This document shows positions 36,433 through 45,064 of a stretch of DNA of 53,353 nucleotides, in pieces. Source of the DNA: Gammaproteobacteria bacterium (GTDB taxonomy: Bacteria; Pseudomonadota; Gammaproteobacteria; Arenicellales; Poriferihabitantaceae); the NCBI GenBank assembly GCA_026709505.1, contig JAPOSW010000059.1, positions 1-53,353 of the forward strand. The letters are read 5' to 3'. A program made the translations under genes and the position numbers. The notes below the pieces were generated by a model. It was not told where the DNA came from, searched no databases, and saw only the letters and a program-made list of their open reading frames with translations. How positions within the stretch are numbered: the stretch's first letter is position 1; every line of letters starts with the position of its first letter.

Positions 36433-37152
36433 TTACTCCGGTTCGGCATTGATGCGCGGGTATGCGACCTTGCCCCAGGTCTCCGAATCCTGATCTCGGC
36501 TTATATCGCGTTGCATGATATCGATAATCGCAGGAATCAAGGATGCCATGATCCGGCTTCCATCCCGAATCTGGTCGCGTCCGAACCCACTCGGCCAGGT
36601 TGCACCGCCGTGAAATATCTGATTGCGCAGGACATACAGGCGATGAAACACGATCGAAAGAACGGTAAAAGTATCTTGATTGGATAGAGCCTTTTGAACC
36701 CGATTCTTTTCATTTCCGAATCGCTGTTTCCAGTCGTTGTTCGGTCTTGATTCCCAAACGCTCTTCCAGAAGGGCAGAAACACGTAATGGTTGTTCAGCA
36801 GTACCCGAATTGGCCCAGAGAATTCTTTCCATACAATCCTCTGTAGAGAGCCCGATTCGTCTTGTTCAACGATACTCCTGAGAAATCTAAGGAAACGGTC
36901 GGACTCGCTTTTCTTTTTGTCAGGGTTATCGACAAAGTCGCGCAATGCACTTTCATCACCATAAGCCGCATTGAAAGCGACCCAGAGAAACATGAAGCGC
37001 TCAATGTCTTCCGTTCCCTTCTTCTCGCTACGTTCAACCCAGGCATGTGCCCGACGCATCCGGTCTATATTATGCTGAAACTGCGGGGCAGATTCGGCGA
37101 TACGGCTATGATCTGACACGGTTGGCATGCTCCTCGAATTATTCTTATTCAT
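36433..37152 (-). CDS. HEPN-like protein
   Basis: A protein of about 239 residues from ATG 37152 (37128 is possible; the open frame reaches 37275 but would overlap the PIN relic). The C-terminal part has 'LYVLRNQIFHGGATWPSGFG', which contains the R-x4-H motif (R-NQIF-H) of HEPN ribonuclease-like domains, and an N-terminal 'IERFMFLWVAFNAAYG' common in this HEPN group. Such proteins serve as RNases in defence and toxin-antitoxin systems. No clear antitoxin is adjacent: the neighbours are relics. It seems intact, unlike everything around it. Confidence 0.7.
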   Translation of the reverse strand: MNKNNSRSMPTVSDHSRIAESAPQFQHNIDRMRRAHAWVERSEKKGTEDIERFMFLWVAFNAAYGDESALRDFVDNPDKKKSESDRFLRFLRSIVEQDESGSLQRIVWKEFSGPIRVLLNNHYVFLPFWKSVWESRPNNDWKQRFGNEKNRVQKALSNQDTFTVLSIVFHRLYVLRNQIFHGGATWPSGFGRDQIRDGSRIMASLIPAIIDIMQRDISRDQDSETWGKVAYPRINAEPE

Positions 37153-37190
37153 TAGTATATGCAAATCGACTCCTAGCAGAAAGCCCTGTT

Positions 37191-37677
37191 TTATATCCAG
37201 TCTCGATTTAGGAGTGGTAGTTGGAAATCGATCAAATGACCGCACGATTTGTGCCATACTCGGGTTGAAGACCATGCGCTTTCGAGCAAGCGCATGCCAG
37301 CCTCAATTGCAGCTTTTCGATCAAAGGTGACCGTCTCGAAGGTACCTGCATGTGAAGTCGTGAAGGCAATGAGTGCGTCCGCAAAATCAACAGGCTGACT
37401 TGAACGATACGGGGCCAGTGCGTGGTAGCTTGCATCGGATTTTTCAATCATCAGATCGTACGATTGCAACAAGCCTTCTATGCCGTCGGCAATATTTTCA
37501 CGAGGTGCTTTTATAGGACCGGGCCAATGCCCAACTTGACTCTGCCAGAACTACGGGGCTCGGGTAACCGGGATTTTCTCGAGTGACATGCATGAAAACT
37601 TTCGTGGCGATGGCGCTTTGATCCAGATTATCCTGCATCATGTAACGAACTAGAACATTTGTATCGATGCCGATCAT
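37191..37677 (-). pseudogene. PIN-domain (VapC-like) toxin, frameshifted
   Basis: The start at 37677 opens as 'MIGIDTNVLVRYMMQDN', with the first active-site Asp. The frame is lost near 'AESSWALARSY' (about 37530). The other frame continues 'APRENIADGIEGLLQSYDLM' and the C-terminal 'DFADALIAFTTSHAGTFETV' plus 'TFDRKAA', which carry the remaining PIN acidic residues. The length between start and stop is 487 bases, not a multiple of three. The start overlaps the upstream antitoxin fragment as ATGA. Confidence 0.8.
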
Positions 37678-37775
37678 ACGTCTCCAGTTCCCTCGGAGAT
37701 GGCCTCATCCATTTCCTCTAGGAGCACGGATTTCCGCCCGGGTTTGTGAAAGAATCCTTCAAGCGTCTTTGCCGA
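37674..37775 (-). pseudogene. C-terminal piece of the antitoxin for the PIN relic
   Basis: About 33 codons read 'AKTLEGFFHKPGRKSVLLEE' then 'MDEAISEG', the usual C-terminal toxin-wrapping tail of AbrB-type VapB antitoxins. The stop overlaps the PIN start (ATGA). The DNA-binding N-terminal half is absent: upstream sequence has a different, unrecognised frame. So the pair is dead on both sides. Confidence 0.6.
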
Positions 37776-37901
37776 ATCTCCGCTAATTGCGTGGCACGAA
37801 TCAACGGGAAAGCAGTCTCCAGCTGGAAGGTGGAAAACCGGGCATCTTCCCGGCCTGCATCAATTTCATGCACATTGTCTGATTCTTTTATGATGTCCGC
37901 C

Positions 37902-38138
37902 TTATGTATCCCCAATTCCACTCTGAAGTGCAACACCAACTGTGTCATTGCAAATTAGTTCCAAACCGATCGTGAAATGACTAGCACCACTTCCTATATC
38001 AACTGCCTGCTGAAATCGCATGCCTTGATTTCGAGCAGGAATCTCCATGTAAACTTGCCTTGGATAGGCAGGGAGCACTTGTGCATATAACCCTGCAACT
38101 TTATTGAACTGCTTCACTTGAGGGCCTTGGTCGTTCAT
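37902..38138 (-). pseudogene. 5' remnant of a SAM-dependent methyltransferase
   Basis: The first 70 or so residues fit a class I methyltransferase: 'FNKVAGLYAQVLPAYPRQVY' and the SAM-binding motif I 'AVDIGSGASHFTIGLE'. Normal enzymes of this sort are about 200-260 residues; here sequence after 'GVALQSGIGDT' leaves the family and the frame stops. Only the N-terminal third remains, so it cannot be active. Confidence 0.6.
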
Positions 38139-38365
38139 CTGGTTTCAAGGACAAGAAATAGTTGCAATGAGGATTGCCAGCCTAATATGGGCCATTTCGG
38201 ATGCCCTGTACAGGTAGGCTCTAAAGGTCAAGTCCAGTCTTGCATGTTATTCTTTTTTCTCGCAAGATTATCGGTTAGCCGGGATTTGCCTTGCTGAAAC
38301 TTTACTCAACAAAATGAAAACTCAACCTCATGGCGCGTCAATAAATTTGTTAAAATTCGAACAGG

Positions 38366-38552
38366 TGCTGTCTGCGGTGCACGAACTGATCTCTAAATCC
38401 TTGCAACCTAATCTACTCTATCAGGTGCTTGGTTAAGTGGCGGGCGAGCATACACATGGTTCATTACCACTGAGAATCCCGATGTCATTTCATTGCACCG
38501 CCTTGAACCCTTTGGTTCAAGGAAACGGGATCTTCGTCACATGCGGACAGCG
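38366..38552 (+). ncRNA. ssrS: 6S RNA
   Basis: A 6S RNA that binds sigma-70 RNA polymerase in stationary phase. The terminal stem pairs GCTGTCTGC (38367-38375) with GCGGACAGC (38543-38551). The conserved 3' hairpin CCTTGAACC-CTTTGGTTCAAGG (near 38501-38522) matches that of E. coli 6S RNA. A TAAAAT box at 38351-38356 gives a start near 38363-38367. The length of about 187 nt is typical, and ygfA follows immediately, as in most gammaproteobacteria. Exact ends are estimates. Confidence 0.85.
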
Positions 38553-38569
38553 CCGTATATCCCGTTTTG

Positions 38570-39232
38570 ATGCCGGTTGATCAAAAGACGCAGAAATTGA
38601 TGCTTGACAAGAAATCGCTTCGTGCCTCGCTTCGAAGGCAGCGCCAAGCCATCTCGCAAGCTTCTCAACGAAAAGCCGCAATGGGGCTGGCAAGCCAGTT
38701 GAAAAATCTTGCAGAAGTTCGAGCCTCAATGCTTGCAGGGATGTATTTGGCAAGTGACGGGGAAATCGATCTTGGCCCGTCCATGGAATGGTGCTGGGAC
38801 AATCATATTGAAACCTGCGTTCCCATTATTCAGAATCAGACTAAAATCCTGAGATTTGCCACTGTCGGACGAAACACCGTATTAATCAAGAACCGATTGG
38901 GGATTCTAGAACCCAAGATGAATGAGAACGAGACACTGGAAATAGGAAAACTGGATATTCTGCTCATGCCGCTTGTTGCTTTTGACACTTATGGCAACCG
39001 TTTGGGCATGGGTGGTGGATTTTACGATTCAACCCTGAAAGCTAACCGGGATGCAGGCGGTCAGGAACCGTTGCGCATCGGTGTTGCCCACGAGTTTCAA
39101 AGAGTTGAAAAAATCGAACCTGACCCATGGGACATGCCCATCGATATGGTGGTCACTGATTGTGTCATGCACGATTTCACCAGCCCTGAAACATCTCACA
39201 ATCTATATTTGACTGAGCATACAACTGCATAG
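38570..39232 (+). CDS. ygfA: 5-formyltetrahydrofolate cyclo-ligase
   Basis: It converts 5-formyl-THF to 5,10-methenyl-THF with ATP. It has 220 residues from ATG 38570; an ATG at 38600 (MLDKKSLRASLRRQRQ) fits the family start better and would leave more room after 6S RNA. Motifs: 'KKSLRASLRRQRQAI' (substrate site), and 'PLVAFDTYGNRLGMGGGFYD' (ATP/phosphate loop). In E. coli it is cotranscribed with 6S RNA and linked to persistence; the same arrangement holds here. Confidence 0.93.
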   Translation: MPVDQKTQKLMLDKKSLRASLRRQRQAISQASQRKAAMGLASQLKNLAEVRASMLAGMYLASDGEIDLGPSMEWCWDNHIETCVPIIQNQTKILRFATVGRNTVLIKNRLGILEPKMNENETLEIGKLDILLMPLVAFDTYGNRLGMGGGFYDSTLKANRDAGGQEPLRIGVAHEFQRVEKIEPDPWDMPIDMVVTDCVMHDFTSPETSHNLYLTEHTTA

Positions 39233-39236
39233 AGGC

Positions 39237-39704
39237 ATGAAATACTGGCTAATGAAAAACGAACCGGAAGATTATTCGGTTGACGACCTTGAGAGGGCCG
39301 GTACGGATTACTGGGACGGCATTCGGAATTACCAGGTTCGCAATTTTATGCGCGATGAAATGTCAGTCGGCGATCAGGCTTTCTTCTATCATTCGAACTG
39401 CAAGGTTCCCGGGATTTTCGGAATAATGGAAATCGCATCTGAAGCGTATCCCGATCACACAGCCTGGGACCCAAATGAACATTACTATGATCCTCGAAGT
39501 ACGCCGGAGTCGCCGGTATGGCTGATGGTGGATGTCAAATTCATCCACAAGTTTGAAAATCCGGTTACCCTGAAGGAGCTGAGAACCCATCCGGAGCTGT
39601 CCGAGATGCGAATTCTACAACGGGGCAACCGGCTGTCGGTAACTCCATTGACTCGTGAACATTGGAACTTTATTCTCGGGTTGACGGGCAGAGAGGTAGA
39701 TTAA
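39237..39704 (+). CDS. EVE-domain protein
   Basis: A 155-residue single-domain EVE protein (PUA-like fold). 'MKYWLMKNEPEDYSVDDLER' and 'YWDGIRNYQVRNFMRDEM' are the conserved start, followed by 'AFFYHSNCKVPGIFGIMEI'. Such proteins are thought to recognise modified bases in nucleic acids. It is 4 bp after ygfA and followed by the cyclophilin gene after 6 bp, so the three are probably one operon. Confidence 0.93.
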   Translation: MKYWLMKNEPEDYSVDDLERAGTDYWDGIRNYQVRNFMRDEMSVGDQAFFYHSNCKVPGIFGIMEIASEAYPDHTAWDPNEHYYDPRSTPESPVWLMVDVKFIHKFENPVTLKELRTHPELSEMRILQRGNRLSVTPLTREHWNFILGLTGREVD

Positions 39705-39710
39705 GCAGTG

Positions 39711-40289
39711 ATGAGAAAACTATTTGCCATTTCGATACTGGCATTGTTGCCGTTCATCGTACAGGCCCAAACAAATCAACAAGGAACAGAAGCAATGATT
39801 AAAATGACAACATCTCTCGGCGAGATTGTGATCGAGCTGTACCCAGACGAAGCTCCGGTCACCGTCAAGAATTTTCTCGATTATGTCGAGAGCGGATTCT
39901 TCACCGATACGACATTCCACCGGGTAATTCCAGGGTTCGTGATTCAGGGCGGTGGGCTGGACAGGGACATGCGACCCAAGCAGACCAAACCCGGGATAGT
40001 CAATGAGGCAGACAATGGCCTGAAAAACGAGGTCGGTACGCTTTCAATGGCCCGCACCAATGATCCGAATTCTGCAACTTCGCAATTTTTCATCAATCTC
40101 GTTGATAATGCGTTTTTGGACTTTCAGGCCAAAACACCTCAAGGGTGGGGTTATGCAGTGTTTGCAAAGGTTACTTCCGGCATGGATGTCGTGAATGCTA
40201 TTGCATCTGTAACCACTGGCAACAAGAATGGACACAGTGATGTTCCGCTCGAGCCAGTAGTGATTCTGAGCACAGAGGTCATTAAATAG
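39711..40289 (+). CDS. peptidyl-prolyl cis-trans isomerase (cyclophilin), exported
   Basis: A 192-residue cyclophilin that speeds proline isomerisation during folding. Residues 1-19 are a signal peptide (MRKLFAISILALLPFIVQA), so it is probably periplasmic (PpiA-like). The catalytic core includes 'FHRVIPGFVIQGGG' (active Arg and Phe) and 'GTLSMARTNDPNSATSQFFI'. A GTG just before the ATG (39708) is an alternative start. It is a tight neighbour of the EVE gene. Confidence 0.92.
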   Translation: MRKLFAISILALLPFIVQAQTNQQGTEAMIKMTTSLGEIVIELYPDEAPVTVKNFLDYVESGFFTDTTFHRVIPGFVIQGGGLDRDMRPKQTKPGIVNEADNGLKNEVGTLSMARTNDPNSATSQFFINLVDNAFLDFQAKTPQGWGYAVFAKVTSGMDVVNAIASVTTGNKNGHSDVPLEPVVILSTEVIK

Positions 40290-40343
40290 CGATGTTCAGG
40301 CAACATTGATCGTCGAGAATTGTTTAAACGCAAAGCAAGCACC

Positions 40344-41690
40344 TTGGCTCGAAAACTGTATATCAAGACATTCGGTTGCCAGATGAATGAATATGATTCA
40401 TCCAGGATGGCTGACTTGTTGCACAATACCCATGGTTTCGTCTCCACGGACGATCCAAGCGAGGCCGACATGGTTATGCTGAATACCTGCTCAGTCAGGG
40501 ACAAGGCCCAACAAAAGGTCTACAGTCAATTGGGGCGCTGGAAATCTCTGAAAGCGGCAAATCCGGATCTGGTCATTGCTGTCGGCGGTTGTGTGGCCAG
40601 TCAGGAAGGTCAACAAATCCTCAAGCGCGCTCCGCAAGTGGATATTGTGTTCGGACCGCAAACTCTGCATCGCTTGCCTGATATGCTGAATCAATGTATC
40701 GACCAGAAAAAGTCAAGGGTCGATATATCATTTCCCGAGATTGAGAAATTTGACTGCCTGCCCCCTGCCCGAATTGATGGGCCAAAAGCGTATGTTTCAA
40801 TCATGGAGGGCTGCAGCAAGTATTGCTCATTTTGCGTCGTGCCGTACACCCGAGGGACGGAATTCAGCCGCCCGTTCGATGACGTGATCACTGAAGTTGT
40901 GGAACTGGCAGAGCAGGGAGTTCGGGAAGTTACCCTGCTTGGCCAAAACGTCAATGGATACCGAGGATCACTGCATGACGGTGGCGTCATGGAATTTTCA
41001 AGACTGCTTTACTACGTCGCATCGGTAGACGGCATTGATCGAGTGCGTTATACCACTTCGCATCCGATTGAGGTCACGGATGACCTGGTTGCCGCACATT
41101 CAGCAATCCCTGAATTGGTGGCTCATCTTCACTTGCCGGTGCAGAGCGGTTCAGATCGAATTCTGAAGGACATGAAGAGAGGGTATACATCGGCAGAGTA
41201 TATAGAGTGGATTGACAAGTTCAAAGGAGTCTATGCCAATCTGTCCATATCGTCGGATTTCATTATCGGATTTCCGGGCGAGACCGATGAGGACTTTGAG
41301 CAGACCATGGACTTGATTGACTATGTGCGATATGACCAGAGCTTCAGTTTCATCTACAGCCCAAGACCGGGAACTCCTGCTGCTGAACTCGAAGATACCG
41401 TCCCGATGCAGGAGAAGAAGGTTCGATTGATGACGCTTCAAAACCGCATCAATGAGTTTGCAGCCGAATACAGTAAAGGCATGGTTGGAACAAGCCAGCG
41501 CCTGCTGGTTGAGGGTCATGCACGGAAGTCACCACGACAGCTGACGGGCCGAACCGAAAATAACAGGGTTGTCAATTTTGATGGTTCATCATCGCTGATC
41601 GGTCGGTTTGCAGACGTCATGATTACCGAAGCCTTGCCCAATTCCCTACGTGGACGACTTGATCCGAGCAGTATCAAGTATGCGAGCTGA
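40344..41690 (+). CDS. miaB: tRNA-2-methylthio-N6-dimethylallyladenosine synthase MiaB
   Basis: A radical-SAM methylthiotransferase that modifies A37 of tRNAs reading UNN codons. N-terminal UPF0004 domain cysteines are in '[19 protein letters not shown]', '[12 protein letters not shown]' and '[10 protein letters not shown]'; the radical SAM cluster is '[17 protein letters not shown]' (CxxxCxxC); a TRAM domain ends the protein. The TTG at 40344 gives the family-typical start ([12 protein letters not shown]); TTG 40320 would add 8 residues. It leads the conserved miaB-phoH-ybeY block. Confidence 0.95.
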   Translation: MARKLYIKTFGCQMNEYDSSRMADLLHNTHGFVSTDDPSEADMVMLNTCSVRDKAQQKVYSQLGRWKSLKAANPDLVIAVGGCVASQEGQQILKRAPQVDIVFGPQTLHRLPDMLNQCIDQKKSRVDISFPEIEKFDCLPPARIDGPKAYVSIMEGCSKYCSFCVVPYTRGTEFSRPFDDVITEVVELAEQGVREVTLLGQNVNGYRGSLHDGGVMEFSRLLYYVASVDGIDRVRYTTSHPIEVTDDLVAAHSAIPELVAHLHLPVQSGSDRILKDMKRGYTSAEYIEWIDKFKGVYANLSISSDFIIGFPGETDEDFEQTMDLIDYVRYDQSFSFIYSPRPGTPAAELEDTVPMQEKKVRLMTLQNRINEFAAEYSKGMVGTSQRLLVEGHARKSPRQLTGRTENNRVVNFDGSSSLIGRFADVMITEALPNSLRGRLDPSSIKYAS

Positions 41691-41698
41691 TTATCCTT

Positions 41699-42703
41699 TT
41701 GCCCTTGACACAACTCATCAATTTCGAACTACTTCCGGCAGAGAATGATCGACTGTCGTCGCTTTGTGGGCAGATGAACTGTCATATAAAGCATATTGAG
41801 GAAAACCTGCAAGTTCGAATCGTTAATCGCAGTAATCGTTTTAGCATTAGCGGTTCGGCAAGTGACTCTGAGCATGCCGCAACAGTAGTAAAGAGGTTGT
41901 TTGAGATGACGAAGTATCGTTCAGAACCCATTTCACCGGGTGATGTCGCTTTGGCCTTGTCCGCTTTGGGTGATGAGGGTATGTCCGAAGATGGCTCATG
42001 TTCCCTTGATGCCAAGGACAATGCGGTCAGCGAAGATGAGGAAGTGATTCTAAATTTACGGAAAAATGTGATTCGGGGCCATAATCACCGCCAAAGGCTC
42101 TATTTGAGGAATATCCGGGACCACGATATCAACTTCGGAATTGGTCCTGCAGGAACGGGTAAAACCTATCTGGCAGTAGCTAGTGCCGTCGATGCCTTGT
42201 CGCGCAATGAGATTGAGCGAATCCTGCTGGTTCGACCTGCAGTTGAGGCCGGCGAGAAACTGGGCTTTCTGCCTGGAGATGTGGGTCAGAAAATCGACCC
42301 CTACCTTCGCCCCTTGTTTGATGCCTTGTATCAAATGCTGGGTTATGAGCGGGTTGGAAAACTGATTGCGCGAAGCACCATTGAGCTTGCCCCATTAGCC
42401 TACATGCGCGGGAGGACACTCAATGATTCCTTTGTAATTCTGGATGAGGCGCAGAACACCACAGTAGAGCAGATGAAGATGTTCTTGACCCGAATTGGGT
42501 TTAATTCCAAGGCTGTAGTCACGGGAGATGTAACCCAGATTGATTTGGCTCGAGATCAGTTATCCGGGCTTAAACATGCTCATAGCGTGCTTAAGGACGT
42601 CAAGGGGATACGCTTCATCCACTTCAGACCACAGGACGTTGTCCGGCATCCCCTGGTCCAGCGCATCGTTGAAGCTTACGAGCAGCATATCGGTGAAAGT
42701 TAA
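41699..42703 (+). CDS. ybeZ: PhoH-family ATPase (YbeZ)
   Basis: A 334-residue cytoplasmic P-loop ATPase, TTG start 8 bp after miaB. Walker A is 'GPAGTGKTYLAVASAV', and 'FVILDEAQNTTVEQMKMFL' carries Walker B. The N-terminal 90 residues are a divergent nucleic-acid-binding region. YbeZ partners YbeY in RNA processing and ribosome maturation. Its last 11 bases overlap ybeY. Confidence 0.93.
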   Translation: MPLTQLINFELLPAENDRLSSLCGQMNCHIKHIEENLQVRIVNRSNRFSISGSASDSEHAATVVKRLFEMTKYRSEPISPGDVALALSALGDEGMSEDGSCSLDAKDNAVSEDEEVILNLRKNVIRGHNHRQRLYLRNIRDHDINFGIGPAGTGKTYLAVASAVDALSRNEIERILLVRPAVEAGEKLGFLPGDVGQKIDPYLRPLFDALYQMLGYERVGKLIARSTIELAPLAYMRGRTLNDSFVILDEAQNTTVEQMKMFLTRIGFNSKAVVTGDVTQIDLARDQLSGLKHAHSVLKDVKGIRFIHFRPQDVVRHPLVQRIVEAYEQHIGES

Positions 42704-43127
42704 TTATCAGTTGGCTGTAGAGCATGAGGGAGATTTACCCGACAAACCCCAAATTCAGGCCACCGTTAATGCGGTACTGGCCAAGGTGGGCATGCCGCAG
42801 GCAGAACTGGCTGTGAGGGTCGTTGGCGAAACTGAAATTCTGGATCTCAACCAGCGCTACCGGAATAAAGAGTCAACCACCAATGTATTGTCCTTTCCTT
42901 TTGACCGATTGCAAGGCATAGAGGAGAATTATGTCGGGGATGTGGTGATTTGCTATCCGGTAGCCAAGGCTGAGGCCGCTGGGCAGAGGGTCGAATTTGC
43001 ATCGCATTTTTCTCATCTTCTGGTGCATGGCGTGCTGCACCTGTTTGGCTATGATCACCAGCATGATGAAGAAGCCGAGCTGATGGAAAATCTGGAGCGT
43101 GAAATATTGAGCAGTCTTGACTGTTGA
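42693..43127 (+). CDS. ybeY: endoribonuclease YbeY
   Basis: A zinc-dependent RNase for 16S rRNA 3' processing and ribosome quality control. From GTG 42693 it is 144 residues; the open frame extends further upstream inside phoH but the family start (KVNYQLAVE) supports 42693. The metal site is 'SHLLVHGVLHLFGYDHQHDE' (three His), and 'YRNKESTTNVLSFPF' is the second conserved motif. In related genomes corC/ybeX and lnt follow; here two AAA genes lie between ybeY and lnt and corC is absent. Confidence 0.94.
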   Translation: MKVNYQLAVEHEGDLPDKPQIQATVNAVLAKVGMPQAELAVRVVGETEILDLNQRYRNKESTTNVLSFPFDRLQGIEENYVGDVVICYPVAKAEAAGQRVEFASHFSHLLVHGVLHLFGYDHQHDEEAELMENLEREILSSLDC

Positions 43128-43278
43128 CCTAGTTTTTGGCGATAGGCAGTGTTATCCAATCGCTGACAAATGTAGATCCTGACTTTGTTGCTTGCTTCAA
43201 TCAGCACAGTGATTCAATCGAAAACATTACCCCTGTAATTATGCGGCACCTTAATTTGCAACCATACCATTATTCTAA

Positions 43279-43290
43279 TATAGTCGGACT
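43279..43290 (+). promoter_or_regulatory. leaderless-type promoter of AAA copy 3
   Basis: TATAGT at 43279-43284 ends 6 bases before the ATG at 43291, and TTGCAA at 43256-43261 is a -35-like hexamer with a 17-bp spacer. The perfect inverted repeat ATAGTC-G-GACTAT (43280-43292) covers the box and the first two bases of the ATG. No Shine-Dalgarno is present. Confidence 0.6.
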
Positions 43291-44874
43291 ATGAGTGCAG
43301 TAACCCAGATAGAACGCCGCCCGCTACCGATTGGCTATCAATCGTTCGCCAACCTTCGGAACGGGGGTTGCTACTATGTCGACAAGACACCCATGATTCG
43401 GGAAATGATCAGGCTGGGGCGTTTCTATCTTCTCTCCCGCCCCCGTCGTTTCGGCAAGAGCCTTCTGGTTAGCACCCTCAAGGAACTGTTCGAGGGTAAC
43501 GAACCCCTGTTCCGGGGGCTGGGCATCCACCCGCACTGGGACTGGTCAGTCAAGTATCCCGTAGTTCGCCTGACCCTGGATGGAAAGGTCAGTACACATG
43601 AGGAACTGGAAAAAAACATACTAAACCAGTTGCATGAAATTGAGTCGGTATATGACCTGAAGTCATTGCCGATGGTAACGGCAGCTGCTGATCGACTTCG
43701 AAATTTGCTTGCTCGCCTCCATCAGGCGACCGGCCACCAGGTAGTGGTGCTGGTTGATGAATATGACCGGCCTGTCCTGAATGTGCTTGAGAACCATGAA
43801 CAGGCCAGGGAAAACAGGGATCACCTTAGAGATATATACAGCATCATCAAGAGTTCCGAAGACCATGTTCGGTTTGTCTTCGTGACTGGCATCACGATGT
43901 TTTCGAAGAACAGCTTTTCATCGGGCCTGAACAATCTTGACGATATCAGCCTGTACCCTCCCCTGGCAGCCATTTGCGGGTACACAGATCATGACCTTGA
44001 CACCGTTTTCGCTCCGGAGCTCGATGGGCTTGACCGTGACGAGATTCGAACCTGGTACAACGGGTATAACTGGCTCGGCGAAGAGAAGCTCTACAATCCA
44101 CACGACATTCTTCACCTGTTCAGGAAACGCGAATTCCAGGCGCACTGGTTCAAGTCCGGAGAGCCGGGGTATCTGTATCGACTGCTGACAGAGAGGAAGG
44201 TCAGCACCATGGACCTGGAAAAATGCGTGGTAGACGCAGACACTGTCTCGAAATTCGAGCTGGATACGTTCAGCAGTGAGGCACTGCTGTTCCAGTCAGG
44301 GTATTTGACCATTACGGAAAAGGAGCAGGGGGGCAGTCACATCCTCTACCATCTCGACTATCCGAACTTCGAGGTTCGGAGCAGTTTCAACAAGGGACTG
44401 GCCAAGCACATGACGGGTCGTGGCCGGGAAGTTGAGACTGCCGGGGAGGACTTCCTCGAAGCCCTCGGCAAGGCCGACTTTCCGGCGTTCGGGGAGAAAA
44501 TCCGGAGACTGCTTTCGGAAATTCCACATCCGTGGCATGACAGCGGAAATTTGGGTTATTACGAGTCCTGGTACGCGAGCCTGCTGTATATGTGCTTTCA
44601 GACCACCCGGGCGGGTCTCCGGGCGGAGGAAGCCACGAGCCATGGCCGTTCGGACACGGTGGTGCTGCACGAGGGGAAGGTTTTCGTGCTGGAATTCAAG
44701 ATGGCGGAGGACGGGTCTGGAGTTGAAGAGAGTCTCGACAGCGCCATTGTCCAGATACGGGAGAAAGGCTATGCCGAAAAGTACCGAGGCCGCGGGGGGC
44801 CGGTTCACCTGATCGGGATGGTGTTTGGCGGAGAGGAACGCAGCCTGCTTGGAATTCGCGCTGAGGCACTCTGA
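43291..44874 (+). CDS. AAA-ATPase-like / PD-(D/E)XK nuclease-domain protein, copy 3 (intact)
   Basis: A 527-residue relative of copies 1 and 2 (same domain order, clearly more diverged; closest to copy 4). Landmarks: 'CYYVDKTPMIREM', P-loop 'RPRRFGKSLLVSTL', Walker B 'VVVLVDEYDRPVL', 'FVFVTGITMFSKNSFSSGLN', and the nuclease-like core with Asp in 'GRSDTVVLHEG' and 'VLEFKMAEDG' (E-x-K). All expected catalytic residues are present. It lies between ybeY and copy 4, at the place where corC is expected. The role is unknown. Promoter geometry is identical to the other copies although the sequence differs. Confidence 0.9.
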   Translation: MSAVTQIERRPLPIGYQSFANLRNGGCYYVDKTPMIREMIRLGRFYLLSRPRRFGKSLLVSTLKELFEGNEPLFRGLGIHPHWDWSVKYPVVRLTLDGKVSTHEELEKNILNQLHEIESVYDLKSLPMVTAAADRLRNLLARLHQATGHQVVVLVDEYDRPVLNVLENHEQARENRDHLRDIYSIIKSSEDHVRFVFVTGITMFSKNSFSSGLNNLDDISLYPPLAAICGYTDHDLDTVFAPELDGLDRDEIRTWYNGYNWLGEEKLYNPHDILHLFRKREFQAHWFKSGEPGYLYRLLTERKVSTMDLEKCVVDADTVSKFELDTFSSEALLFQSGYLTITEKEQGGSHILYHLDYPNFEVRSSFNKGLAKHMTGRGREVETAGEDFLEALGKADFPAFGEKIRRLLSEIPHPWHDSGNLGYYESWYASLLYMCFQTTRAGLRAEEATSHGRSDTVVLHEGKVFVLEFKMAEDGSGVEESLDSAIVQIREKGYAEKYRGRGGPVHLIGMVFGGEERSLLGIRAEAL

Positions 44875-45026
44875 CCTTTTGTCGAGATGCTGAACAGGCT
44901 CTCCGGCAACGGACTGCAAATGTCATGAATGAACAGTCTCTTGCAGGGCGTCATCTGGTGTCGACCGGTATTCAGCCCGGCCTTGAAAGCCTAATTTTCT
45001 GATAGTGCCAGACACCGATAAGGTTC

Positions 45027-45064
45027 GTAATTACCCACCCTCACTATGTTAGTATAATCGGACT
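45027..45064 (+). promoter_or_regulatory. leaderless-type promoter of AAA copy 4
   Basis: A consensus TATAAT box at 45053-45058 ends 6 bases before the ATG at 45065. The inverted repeat seen in copy 3 is present with one mismatch (ATAATC-G-GACTAT). The palindrome GTAATTAC lies at 45027-45034 near the -35 position. No Shine-Dalgarno is present. Confidence 0.55.
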
